A DNA stretch of 64,000 bases from an uncultured Anaeromyxobacter sp. (lineage in GTDB: Bacteria > Myxococcota > Myxococcia > Myxococcales > Anaeromyxobacteraceae): positions 1-64,000 of the forward strand of contig CAIVAR010000155.1 in assembly GCA_903904005.1 (NCBI GenBank), written 5' to 3'. Below the pieces are notes generated by a model. The model saw only the letters and a list, made by a program, of their open reading frames with translations. It was not told the DNA's origin and made no database searches. The translations under genes and the position numbers were made by a program. Shown piece by piece: positions 38,430-46,341 of this stretch. Position 1 is the stretch's first letter; every line of letters begins with the position of its first letter.

Positions 38430-39340
38430 GGCTCGTCGGGGATCGAGTAGATCCACCCCTCGCTGCGGGGCACGTCGTGGGGGACCTGGTGGAAGTTCCC
38501 CTGCGCCGCCGCGGCGGCGGCGACGGCGGCGAGCACGGCATCGAGGAAGGCGCCGGAGCCATCCCCCACGATCTCGGCCGCCTCCTCCATCTCGAAGCGG
38601 AGGCGCGCCGCGCTGCGCACCGTCCGGAGGATGGCGGCGCGGAGGGCCGGCCGCCCCTTTCCGTCCCCGTCGCGGTAGCCGCAGATCCCGGCCAGCGCGC
38701 GCGGGAGGTGGGGCGGGTAGACCTCGACGACGGAGGGGACCCCGGCCTCGGGCTCGTCCCAGGGGAGGAAGGCCGCAGCGGCGCGGGAGAGGGCGACGAT
38801 CCCGAAGAGGGCGCGGCGCAGCGTCGCGGCGCGGCCGGGGATCGGGACGACGGCGCGGTAGCAGTCGGTGGAGCGGGGCTGGTCGCGCCCCAGCTCGGCC
38901 CGCACCGCCTCCGCGGCTGCCCCCACGTCGGCTCCGGCGGGGAGGTAGCGCTCGGAGAGCGCCTTGCCCAGCGCGGCCGGCCCGGAGATGGCCTGCCGGA
39001 GCACGCCCAGCTGCCGGAGATGGGTCTCGGCGAGGCTCAGGGGGAAGTCCACGCCCACGGTGAGGCGCCCGTCGGCGAGCCGGGTCTCCTCCTCGAGCCA
39101 GGCGGGCATCCGATCGATGACGTTCCGCCGCGTGGGGGTCTCCTGGAAGGGGTGCCACAGCTCGGCCAGCCGGACCCGCTCGGGGTCGCAGTGGAGCCGC
39201 GCGGCCACGATCTGGCTCCCGGCCCCCTGGGCGGCGCTCCAGGCGACGCCGAGGAAGGTCCCGCGCTCGGGCATCCGGAGCTTGGGCGCCGGGCAGCGAC
39301 CGGTGGCGGCGTCTCGGGTGGGCTCGGAGGTGCGTGGCAT
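38417..39340 (-). CDS. DUF429-like protein (predicted RNase-H-fold)
   Basis: 307-aa cytoplasmic protein from ATG 39340. GTFLGVAWSAAQGAGSQIVAARL followed by LTVGVDFPLSLAE matches the two-strand pattern with acidic residue seen in DUF429 proteins, which are predicted RNase-H-like nucleases. SVVEVYPPHLPRALAG (the E-V-Y/H-P block) and a C-terminal [16 protein letters not shown] helix with D-A-x-x-A fit the same family. Assignment is by eye and moderate. It overlaps the glycosylase-like gene, suggesting a joint role in nucleic-acid metabolism. Confidence 0.6.
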   Translation of the reverse strand: MPRTSEPTRDAATGRCPAPKLRMPERGTFLGVAWSAAQGAGSQIVAARLHCDPERVRLAELWHPFQETPTRRNVIDRMPAWLEEETRLADGRLTVGVDFPLSLAETHLRQLGVLRQAISGPAALGKALSERYLPAGADVGAAAEAVRAELGRDQPRSTDCYRAVVPIPGRAATLRRALFGIVALSRAAAAFLPWDEPEAGVPSVVEVYPPHLPRALAGICGYRDGDGKGRPALRAAILRTVRSAARLRFEMEEAAEIVGDGSGAFLDAVLAAVAAAAAAQGNFHQVPHDVPRSEGWIYSIPDEPWRR

Positions 39341-39441
39341 CGTCGCCTTCGTGTAGCCGCGGGCGGGCCCCGCGGCAAACTCCACGCGGGTCGCCCCGGT
39401 CGGGCCTCGTCTCCCTCGCCGGGGCGGCGTAGCATCGCCCC

Positions 39442-40359
39442 GTGGGCGACGGGCCAGGAACGCGGGATCGCGGGGGGGCCGTCCACCGGCTGCTGGATCG
39501 GCTCGCCATGTCGGTCGAGGACCTGGCGGCGCGCCCGCCGGTCCCCTGGCGGCCGGGCCCGGACCTCCCCTTCGACCCATCGGGGCCGCTCCCGGCGCTC
39601 CCTCCCATCCGGACCACCCGGGCCCTGGGGGAGCGGCGCGGGACGGTCGTTCTCGTCCCACCCTGGAAGATCCGCTCCACCGCGATCCTCGCGGGCTGGA
39701 CCCGGTCGCTCGCCGCGGAGGGGCTCGAGGTCCGGATCCCGGTGCCCCCCTTTCACCTGGAGCGAACACCCCCGGGGGAGCGGCCCGGCGAGGGGTCGCT
39801 CGGCCCGGACCTGGTACGCACACGGGAGGTGCTCTCCACGGCCGTCCTGGAGGTGCGCGCCTGCCTGGAGCAGGCGTGCCGGGAGCGGACCGGGGGCGCG
39901 GGTGGAACGGTGGCCCTCGTCGGGCTCTCGCTGGGCGCGCTCACCGCCGCCTGGGCGGCCACCGGCCCGGAGCGGATCGACGCGGCCGTGCTCGTGGCTC
40001 CGCCGGCGGACCTGGGGGCGGTATTCCGCGCCACCGCGATCGGGCGTCGTTACGCCCGGCTCGCCGAGCGGGCGGGGGCGCCCCTGCCCGGCGGGGACGA
40101 GGTGGAGCGGCGCCTCGCCTGGCTCTCCCCGGTCGGCCGGATCCCGACGGCCGCGCGGGTCCTCGTCGCCGGGGGGCGGCACGACCTCATCGCGGTGGGC
40201 GGGGCGTCCGCCCTGGCGAGCGCCTGGAACCTCCCCCTGCGCACGTTCCCGCGGGGGCACCTGACCCTGCTCCTCGCCTGCCCGGCCCTGCGACAGGAGG
40301 TGGCGGCCTTCGCCGCCGGCCGTCCGGCTACTTCTTCGCGGCCCGCTGGGCGTCCCTGA
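39442..40359 (+). CDS. Alpha/beta-hydrolase fold protein
   Basis: 305-aa probable cytoplasmic hydrolase from GTG 39442. The nucleophile elbow is VALVGLSLGALTA with Ser163. The late Asp is probably in VLVAGGRHDLIAV and the His in RTFPRGHLTLLL, giving a complete Ser-Asp-His set. Substrate is unknown; esterase or thioesterase is most likely. The first 22 codons may be untranslated if ATG 39508 is the real start. The last 32 bases overlap the convergent TRAP receptor gene and encode a low-complexity Pro/Arg/Ser tail. Confidence 0.7.
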   Translation: MGDGPGTRDRGGAVHRLLDRLAMSVEDLAARPPVPWRPGPDLPFDPSGPLPALPPIRTTRALGERRGTVVLVPPWKIRSTAILAGWTRSLAAEGLEVRIPVPPFHLERTPPGERPGEGSLGPDLVRTREVLSTAVLEVRACLEQACRERTGGAGGTVALVGLSLGALTAAWAATGPERIDAAVLVAPPADLGAVFRATAIGRRYARLAERAGAPLPGGDEVERRLAWLSPVGRIPTAARVLVAGGRHDLIAVGGASALASAWNLPLRTFPRGHLTLLLACPALRQEVAAFAAGRPATSSRPAGRP

Positions 40360-41314
40360 CGGCCTTCACCTCGTCGAAGAAGGCGGCCGGGACCACCTCG
40401 CCGCGGACCACCGGCCAGGACTTCTCGGCGGTGGCCCTCCAGGCGGCGGCGTCGACCTTCACCACCTTGAGCCCCTGCTTCTCCATGGCGATGACCGCGT
40501 CGGTGTTGAGCTTGGCCACCTCGTCGTCGACCTTCTTGCCGAGCTCCTTGGCGATGGCGAGCAGCTTGGGGCGAAGGTCGGCCGGGATCTTCTCCCAGGC
40601 GTCCTTGCGGATCACGGTGGCGCCCACCAGCCAGCCCCAGTTCACGTCGATCATGTACGGCACCTTCTCGAAGAGGCGCGCCGTGAGCACGTAGAGCGGG
40701 ACGTTGGCGATGCACTCGATCATCCCCGTCTGCAGCGACGTGATGACGTCCGTGGAGGAGAGCACCACCGGGTTGAAGCCGGTGGCCTTCCAGGCCTTGA
40801 CGCTCGCCGGGTCGCCCTCCCAGGCGAAGATCTTGGCGCCGGCGGCCTCGGCCGGCGTCCGGAAGGGCTTCGTGCAGAAGAGCTTGAGCGCCCCGATGGC
40901 GCCCCAGGTGAGCGGCACGTAGCCCTTCCTGTCGAGGATGGCATCGAGCTTGGGCTCGAGCACCGGCAGCGCGCGCTGGAGCTCGGCGGCCGAGTCGAAC
41001 ATGAGCGGGACGGCGAGGGCCTGCGGCTCCGAGGCGATGTCGTGGAGCCCCACGGTAGTGACGGCGGCGCCCTGCAGCTGCCCCACCGCCATCTTGCGGA
41101 TCATCTCCCCCTCGTTGCCCTGCGTCCCCCCGGCGTAGATGCGCAGCTTGACGTTGCCGCCCGAGGCCTGGCCCCAGCGCTCCGACATCTCCTTCAGCAG
41201 CTCGTGCCAGGTGGAGCCGTTGGGGGCGAGCGTGCCCAGCTTGATCTGCACCTGCTGGGCGAGGGCAGGCGGGGCGACGGCGAGCAGCAGCGCGGCGAGG
41301 AGGGTCTTCTTCAC
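40328..41314 (-). CDS. dctP: TRAP transporter solute-binding protein (DctP family)
   Basis: 328-aa periplasmic receptor with signal peptide (KKTLLAALLLAVAPPALAQ). It starts at GTG 41314. Mature motifs are IKLGTLAPNGSTWHELLKEMSERW, KLRIYAGGTQGNEGEMIRKM, the ALAVPLMFDSAAEL segment and the ligand-Arg region KPFRTPAEAAGAKIFAW. It delivers an organic anion to the DctQM permease encoded divergently nearby. It is downstream of the T-component gene on the same strand, 16 bases after it. The substrate is not identifiable. Confidence 0.92.
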   Translation of the reverse strand: MKKTLLAALLLAVAPPALAQQVQIKLGTLAPNGSTWHELLKEMSERWGQASGGNVKLRIYAGGTQGNEGEMIRKMAVGQLQGAAVTTVGLHDIASEPQALAVPLMFDSAAELQRALPVLEPKLDAILDRKGYVPLTWGAIGALKLFCTKPFRTPAEAAGAKIFAWEGDPASVKAWKATGFNPVVLSSTDVITSLQTGMIECIANVPLYVLTARLFEKVPYMIDVNWGWLVGATVIRKDAWEKIPADLRPKLLAIAKELGKKVDDEVAKLNTDAVIAMEKQGLKVVKVDAAAWRATAEKSWPVVRGEVVPAAFFDEVKAVRDAQRAAKK

Positions 41315-41330
41315 GGGTGGCTCTCCGGGT

Positions 41331-42245
41331 TCAGGCGAACAGGTCGTCGAGGTGGGCGAGCAGCGCCCGGGCGCGCCGCTGGGCGATCAGGTTCGCGAGC
41401 CGGTACTCCGGCGCCGAGTCGACGTCGAAGGCGAGGACCCTGCGGAGCTCGGCCTCGAAGGCGGCCCGGTCCTGCCCCTGGACGAGCACGGTCTCCGCCC
41501 AGGCCACGCGCACACCGAGCTTCTTGCCGCCGGAGAGGGCCAGCGCCCGCTCCATGTGCGCGCGCGCGACGGCCGGCCCGCCGCCGTCGGCGACGCTGCG
41601 CCCGCCCTCGTAGGTCACGAAGAACTCGTCGAAGGCGCCGTGCTCGAAGGTGGGATCGAGGGCCAGCCCGCGGCGCATCATCGCGACCGGTGCGGGGAGC
41701 TCGGAGACGAGTTGCATGTCCGACTTCCCGTCGGCGATGGCGAGTGCCCAGGCCGCCGCCGTCCAGTAGAGCAGGTCGGCGTCCTTCTCCTTCACCCGGG
41801 CCAGGGCCGGACCGAGGTCCCGCGCGGCGCGCAGCCTCGCGGAGATCCCCGGGTAGAGCTCGTCGAGGCCGCGCAGACCGTAGTCGCGCGCGCGCAGGAA
41901 GAGCTTGCGGGCCCGCTCGTGGCCGGCCCGGGCCTCGGCCGACTTCCCGTCCAGCTCGGCCAGGTCGGCGTCCTGGTCGACGAAGGCGTAGCCGTACTGG
42001 GTGAAGTTGGCGGCGAGCGCGCGGAGGAGGTCGACGTCGTCCGGGATGGTCGCCAGCAGCGACTCCATCGTCTTCAGCGCGAAGGGCACCGCGTCGCGGA
42101 CGAGCTCCGGGTCCTCGTCGCGGGCGAAGGTGTCGCCGGAACCGGTGAAGGCGCTGGCGGCGATCTTGGCCCCGGTCGTCCTGCAGCCGAGCAGGAGGAG
42201 GGGCGCGGTCACCGCGACGAGCAGCCTATTTTTCCAGGGTTTCAC
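41331..42245 (-). CDS. tatT: TRAP transporter-associated lipoprotein TatT (T component)
   Basis: 304-aa lipoprotein from GTG 42245 with lipobox LLLLGC (Cys21). The rest is an all-helical TPR-like repeat protein (RDAVPFALKTMESLLATIPDDVDLLRALAANFTQYGYAFV...). This layout matches TatT, which in Treponema forms a water-soluble trimer that binds the TRAP receptor TatP. Adjacency to dctP and dctQM strongly supports this. It would supply hydrophobic or other ligands to the receptor. Its start is divergent from dctQM across 69 bases, a shared promoter gap. Confidence 0.88.
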   Translation of the reverse strand: MKPWKNRLLVAVTAPLLLLGCRTTGAKIAASAFTGSGDTFARDEDPELVRDAVPFALKTMESLLATIPDDVDLLRALAANFTQYGYAFVDQDADLAELDGKSAEARAGHERARKLFLRARDYGLRGLDELYPGISARLRAARDLGPALARVKEKDADLLYWTAAAWALAIADGKSDMQLVSELPAPVAMMRRGLALDPTFEHGAFDEFFVTYEGGRSVADGGGPAVARAHMERALALSGGKKLGVRVAWAETVLVQGQDRAAFEAELRRVLAFDVDSAPEYRLANLIAQRRARALLAHLDDLFA

Positions 42246-42314
42246 TGGGCTTCGCGTGGTAGTCCTACGTTCCAGTCCGCTCGGGATCGACGCCCCTCCT
42301 CTTATGACGCATTC

Positions 42315-44309
42315 ATGACCGGATCAGCCAATTCGCCGGACCACACACCCCCACCGGGGGTGACGCCGACCGGCCCGGTCGGGCCCTGGGCCCGGGTTCG
42401 CGGGCTCTCGAAGCGGGGGGCCACCAGCCTCGCCAACCTCTTCGTGGTCGTGGTGCTGCTCTCCATGGTCGCGCTGCCGGTCGTCTCCTCGCTCTGGAGG
42501 CGCTTCACCGGGCAGTCGATCACGAGCGCCACCGTGCTCGTCCAGCACCTGACCCTCTGGGTGGGGTTCCTGGGGGCGCTCCTCGCCACCCGGTACGGCA
42601 AGCACCTCCACCTGACTACCCTCGACCTCTTCCCGGATGGCGCCGGCCGGCAGGCCGTCCAGGTCTTCACCCGATGGGTCGCGGCGGCGGTGACCGCCGT
42701 GCTGGCCTATGCGTCGGCCCGGCTCGTCCACGTCGAGAGCGAGGCGCGGATGGTGGTGGGGGGCATCCCCTTCTGGTGGAGCATGATGGTCATGCCGGTC
42801 ACGCTCGCCGCCATGTCGCTCACCTTCGCGTGGAAGGTCGAGCCAGGGCCGCGGCGGAGGCTGCTCCAGATGGCCGGCCTCGCCGTCGTCTTCCTCACCT
42901 TCCTCTGGAGCGAGGCCGCCCTGCCCGACCCCGGGAGCTGGCCGCTCGATTCGCTGGGCGCCCCCGGCCGGGCCTTCGCCGGGATGGCCGCCGGGTTCGG
43001 CAAGCTGCTCGGCCCGCTCGCCACCCCGTCCGCCCTGGTCTGGACCTTCGGCGCGGCGGTGGCCCTCGCCTTCCTGCTCGGCGCGCCGGTCTTCGTGGGC
43101 ATGGCCGGCATCGCCATGGTGCTCTTCGTGAAGGATGCCACCCCGGTGGCGGCCGTCCCCACCCAGACCTTCACGCTGGTCTCCTCCCCCACGCTCGCCG
43201 CCATCCCCCTGCTCACCGTGGCCGGGTACGTGCTGGCCGAGGGGGGCGCTGCTCAGCGGCTGGTGCGCGCCTACCGCGGCCTCTTCGGCTGGATGCCGGG
43301 CGGGCTCGCGGTGATGACGGTGGTGGTGGCGGCCATCTTCACCACCTTCACCGGCGCATCGGGGGTCACCATCCTGGCGCTGGGTGGGCTCCTGCTCCCC
43401 ACGCTCCTCGAGGACGGCTACCCGGAGGGCTTCTCGGTGGGGCTGGTCACGGCCGCCGGGTCGCTGGGGCTGCTCTTCCCCCCTTCACTGCCCGTTATTC
43501 TGTACGGCGTGGTGGCGGGGACGGCCATCGAGGACCTCTTCATCGGCGGGCTGGTGCCCGGCATCCTGATGATCGTGCTGGTGGCCGCCTACGGCGTCTG
43601 GATGGGGGTCCGCTTCAAGGCGCCGCGCCAGAAGTTCCTGCCCGGCGAGGCGTTCCGCTCCCTGTGGGGGGCCAAGTGGGACCTGGGGCTCCCCACCCTG
43701 GTGGTCGTGGTGGTCCTCACCGGCTTCGCCACCATCGTGGAGGCCTCGGCCATCGCCGCCGCCTACGCGCTCCTCGTGGAGCTCGTGATCTTCCGGGACC
43801 TCAAGCCCTTCGGCCGGCTGCCGGGCGTGCTCCTCGACGCCGGGACGCTGGTGGGCAGCGTGCTCATCCTGCTCGGGGTGGCGCTCGGCCTCACCAGCTG
43901 GTTCGTCGATGCCGAGATCCCCACGCAGCTCGTGAACTGGATGACCGCCCACGTGAAGAGCCCCGCGCTCTTCCTCCTCATGCTCAACGTGGTGCTGCTC
44001 GTCCTCGGCAGCGTGCTCGAGATCTACTCGGCCATCGTGGTGGTTGCGCCGCTGGTGGCGCCGCTCGGGGTGGCCTACGGCATCGACCCCATCCACCTCG
44101 GCGTGGTCTTCCTCGCCAACCTCGAGCTGGGCTTCCTGCTCCCGCCCATGGGCCTGAACCTCTTCCTCTCGGCCCAGCGGTTCGGCAAGCCCCTGCCCTT
44201 CGTCTACCGGAAGGCCTTCCCCTTCCTGGTGATCATGTCGGCGGGCGTGCTGCTCGTGACCTACCTGGAGCCCATCACCACCGGCGTGGTCCGGCTGGTG
44301 AAGGGTTAG
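42315..44309 (+). CDS. dctQM: TRAP transporter fused small and large permease (DctQM)
   Basis: 664-aa integral membrane protein from ATG 42315. The N-terminal ~220 residues (after a Pro/Gly-rich cytoplasmic lead) form the DctQ-like part with four helices, including LTLWVGFLGALLATRYGKHLHL. The remaining ~440 residues are DctM with about 12 helices: LAFLLGAPVFVGMAGIAMVLF, IFTTFTGASGVTILALGGLLLP, AAGSLGLLFPPSLPVILYG and the GFLLPPMGLNLF block. It drives sodium- or proton-coupled uptake of the DctP ligand. Its stop is shared within TTAG with the convergent PAP2-like gene. Confidence 0.92.
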   Translation: MTGSANSPDHTPPPGVTPTGPVGPWARVRGLSKRGATSLANLFVVVVLLSMVALPVVSSLWRRFTGQSITSATVLVQHLTLWVGFLGALLATRYGKHLHLTTLDLFPDGAGRQAVQVFTRWVAAAVTAVLAYASARLVHVESEARMVVGGIPFWWSMMVMPVTLAAMSLTFAWKVEPGPRRRLLQMAGLAVVFLTFLWSEAALPDPGSWPLDSLGAPGRAFAGMAAGFGKLLGPLATPSALVWTFGAAVALAFLLGAPVFVGMAGIAMVLFVKDATPVAAVPTQTFTLVSSPTLAAIPLLTVAGYVLAEGGAAQRLVRAYRGLFGWMPGGLAVMTVVVAAIFTTFTGASGVTILALGGLLLPTLLEDGYPEGFSVGLVTAAGSLGLLFPPSLPVILYGVVAGTAIEDLFIGGLVPGILMIVLVAAYGVWMGVRFKAPRQKFLPGEAFRSLWGAKWDLGLPTLVVVVVLTGFATIVEASAIAAAYALLVELVIFRDLKPFGRLPGVLLDAGTLVGSVLILLGVALGLTSWFVDAEIPTQLVNWMTAHVKSPALFLLMLNVVLLVLGSVLEIYSAIVVVAPLVAPLGVAYGIDPIHLGVVFLANLELGFLLPPMGLNLFLSAQRFGKPLPFVYRKAFPFLVIMSAGVLLVTYLEPITTGVVRLVKG

Positions 44310-44998
44310 CGGGGACGCGGCCACCCCTCCCGCAGCACGAAGATGGCGAAGGTGATGGCCCAGGCCCCCACCACGTCGATCGAGTAGTGCAGGTGGGCGA
44401 GGAGCACCGACGCGGTCACCGCCAGGCTCGCGAGGAGCGCCACCGGCGCGAGCACCGGGCGCCCCCGCAGATAGAGCCAGAGCAGGAACGTGGTCGCCAC
44501 GTGGCCGGAGAAGAAGAGGTCCTTGGTGAGGTAGGCGGCGATGGCGCCCCGGTCGAAGACGCCGAGCGGCGAGAGGAGCTCGGCGAAGGCCGTCCCAAAG
44601 TCTCGGCTGCCGATCCCGGGCCCGGCGTGGGCCGGGTCGGGGGCGCCGAGCCCGGTGAGCGCGATGGTGACACCGCGGGCGAGGGAGACGAGGCCGCCCG
44701 TGACCATGTAGCGGACCCAGCGGCGCGGCTCGGTCCAGAGCAGGACGGCGGCGAGCGGCAGGTAGACCGCGAGCCACACCCAGTAGTTGGCCCGGTCGAT
44801 CCAGGGGACGTAGGGCAGCCGCTCCAGCAGCGCGTCGGGCAGCGTGGGGGCGGCCCGGAGCTCGCCCCACAGGGCCAGCGCCGTCATCCCGGCGTAGGCG
44901 GCGTAGCGGAAGGTGAGCGCGCCCAGGATCGCCGGCCACGCCGCCAGGACCGCGCGCAGACCGCCACGCCCGGGGAGCGCGCCCCCCCCGCCGGTCAC
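44306..44998 (-). CDS. PAP2/sphingomyelin-synthase-like membrane phosphatase-fold protein
   Basis: 230-aa protein with about six membrane helices. The active-site motifs are DLFFSGHVATTFLLWLYL and ahead of the last helix LLAHLHYSIDVVGAW. The S-G-H...H-Y-S-x-D-V pattern is that of the PAP2_C/sphingomyelin-synthase family (catalytic His-His-Asp), not the usual K-x6-RP/SGH/SRxxxxxHxxxD acid-phosphatase pattern. It might transfer or remove a lipid phosphate head group. It starts at GTG 44998 overlapping the TolC-like gene stop (GTGA), so it is the last gene of the RND operon. Confidence 0.75.
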   Translation of the reverse strand: MTGGGGALPGRGGLRAVLAAWPAILGALTFRYAAYAGMTALALWGELRAAPTLPDALLERLPYVPWIDRANYWVWLAVYLPLAAVLLWTEPRRWVRYMVTGGLVSLARGVTIALTGLGAPDPAHAGPGIGSRDFGTAFAELLSPLGVFDRGAIAAYLTKDLFFSGHVATTFLLWLYLRGRPVLAPVALLASLAVTASVLLAHLHYSIDVVGAWAITFAIFVLREGWPRPR

Positions 44999-46341
44999 GG
45001 GAACCGGCCGGCCGCCGAGAGCAGGTCGAGGTTCGCCTGCCGGACGGCGTCCTCGGCGATGACGGCGGTGGTGCCCGCGTCGCGGGCCCGCCGCTCGGCG
45101 TCGATGACCTCGAGGTTGCTCGTGGCCCCGGCCCGGTAGGCCTGGTTGGCGAGGTCGAGCGCGGCGACGGCGGTCTCGGCGCCGCTGCGGGCGGCGTCGT
45201 AGCCGGCGTAGGCGTACTTCATGGTCTCGAAGGAGAGGCGCACCTCGGAGCGGGCCTGCCGCACCAACCCCTGGAGCGACTCCTCGGCCTCCTGGAAGAG
45301 GGCGCCCCGCTCCTTCGCCTGGGCCGGACGCAGCCCGCCCTGGAAGATGGGGAAGGTGAGGAGGAACTGGGCCACCCAGCCCGAGGGCGGCGTGGGGTCG
45401 GTCGCGTTGGTCTGGACGTAGCCCTGGATCCCGCCGGTGATGACGGGGAGATAGTCGGACCAGCTGTCCTTCCAGACCGCGCGGGCGAGCTCCGCCTTCC
45501 CCGCCGACGCCTTCACGTCCTGCCGGTCCTTCACGGCCTGCTCGGCCTGCTCGAGGTCCGGGTAGAACTTCACCGGCGGCACACCGGTGGTGTCGAGCGG
45601 CACCTTCGCGCCGCAGATGACCCCGAGCGCTTCACGCCCCCGGGCGAGCAGCCCGTAGGCGGCCTGGAGCTGCACCTCGGCCGCCCAGCGCTCCTGCTCG
45701 GCCCGCTTCACGTCGAGCTCGTTGCCGACCCCGCCCTTGCGGCGGGCCACCGCGTAGTCCTGGTGGGCGCGGCCGACCTTCACCGCGCTCTCGCTGACGT
45801 CGATGGCGCGGTGGGCGGCCACGACGGTCAGGTAGGCTCGGGCGGCGGTGATGGCGACGGTGCGATTCACGTCGGCCTCGGAGAGATTCGCGACGTCGAC
45901 CCCCTCGACCCCGTGGGCCCAGCCGTACCAGCGCGACGCCGCGACGAGCGGCATGGTGGCGTTGACGGTCCCCTGCATCGACTGGCCGGGCGTCACCAGG
46001 CGGCCGTTCAGGATCCGGTCGTGGTCGAGGATGGTCCAGGAGCCGCCCAGCACCACCAGCGGGAGCGCGGCGGCGCGGGCCTGCCCCATGAGTCCCTCGG
46101 CCCGGACGATCTCCTGGGCGGCGATGAGCGCGCTCGTGTTGAACGCGATGGCACGCTTCACCGCGTCCGCGAAGGTGACCGGCTCGGCCGGGGTGACCCG
46201 GGCGCGCAGGACCACGTCGGGGGCCGGGGCGAGCGCCACGGGGAGCTCGCCGGCGGCGAGCGAGGCCGTGGACGGGGACTGGGCCGCCGCGGCGAGCGGC
46301 AGCGCTGCGAAGGCGAGGAAGAGGAAGAGGAGCGGTCTCAC
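44995..46341 (-). CDS. TolC-family outer-membrane efflux protein
   Basis: 448-aa outer-membrane channel subunit with signal peptide (LLFLFLAFAALPLAAAAQ). It has two halves of long amphipathic helices with the usual OEP pattern: FADAVKRAIAFNTSALIAAQEIVRAEG, RTVAITAARAYLTVVAAHRAIDVSES, and the second-repeat region ALDLANQAYRAGATSNLEVIDAERRARDAG. It starts at GTG 46341, overlapping the RND pump stop. It would complete the tripartite efflux pump encoded by the two upstream genes. Confidence 0.9.
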   Translation of the reverse strand: MRPLLFLFLAFAALPLAAAAQSPSTASLAAGELPVALAPAPDVVLRARVTPAEPVTFADAVKRAIAFNTSALIAAQEIVRAEGLMGQARAAALPLVVLGGSWTILDHDRILNGRLVTPGQSMQGTVNATMPLVAASRWYGWAHGVEGVDVANLSEADVNRTVAITAARAYLTVVAAHRAIDVSESAVKVGRAHQDYAVARRKGGVGNELDVKRAEQERWAAEVQLQAAYGLLARGREALGVICGAKVPLDTTGVPPVKFYPDLEQAEQAVKDRQDVKASAGKAELARAVWKDSWSDYLPVITGGIQGYVQTNATDPTPPSGWVAQFLLTFPIFQGGLRPAQAKERGALFQEAEESLQGLVRQARSEVRLSFETMKYAYAGYDAARSGAETAVAALDLANQAYRAGATSNLEVIDAERRARDAGTTAVIAEDAVRQANLDLLSAAGRFP

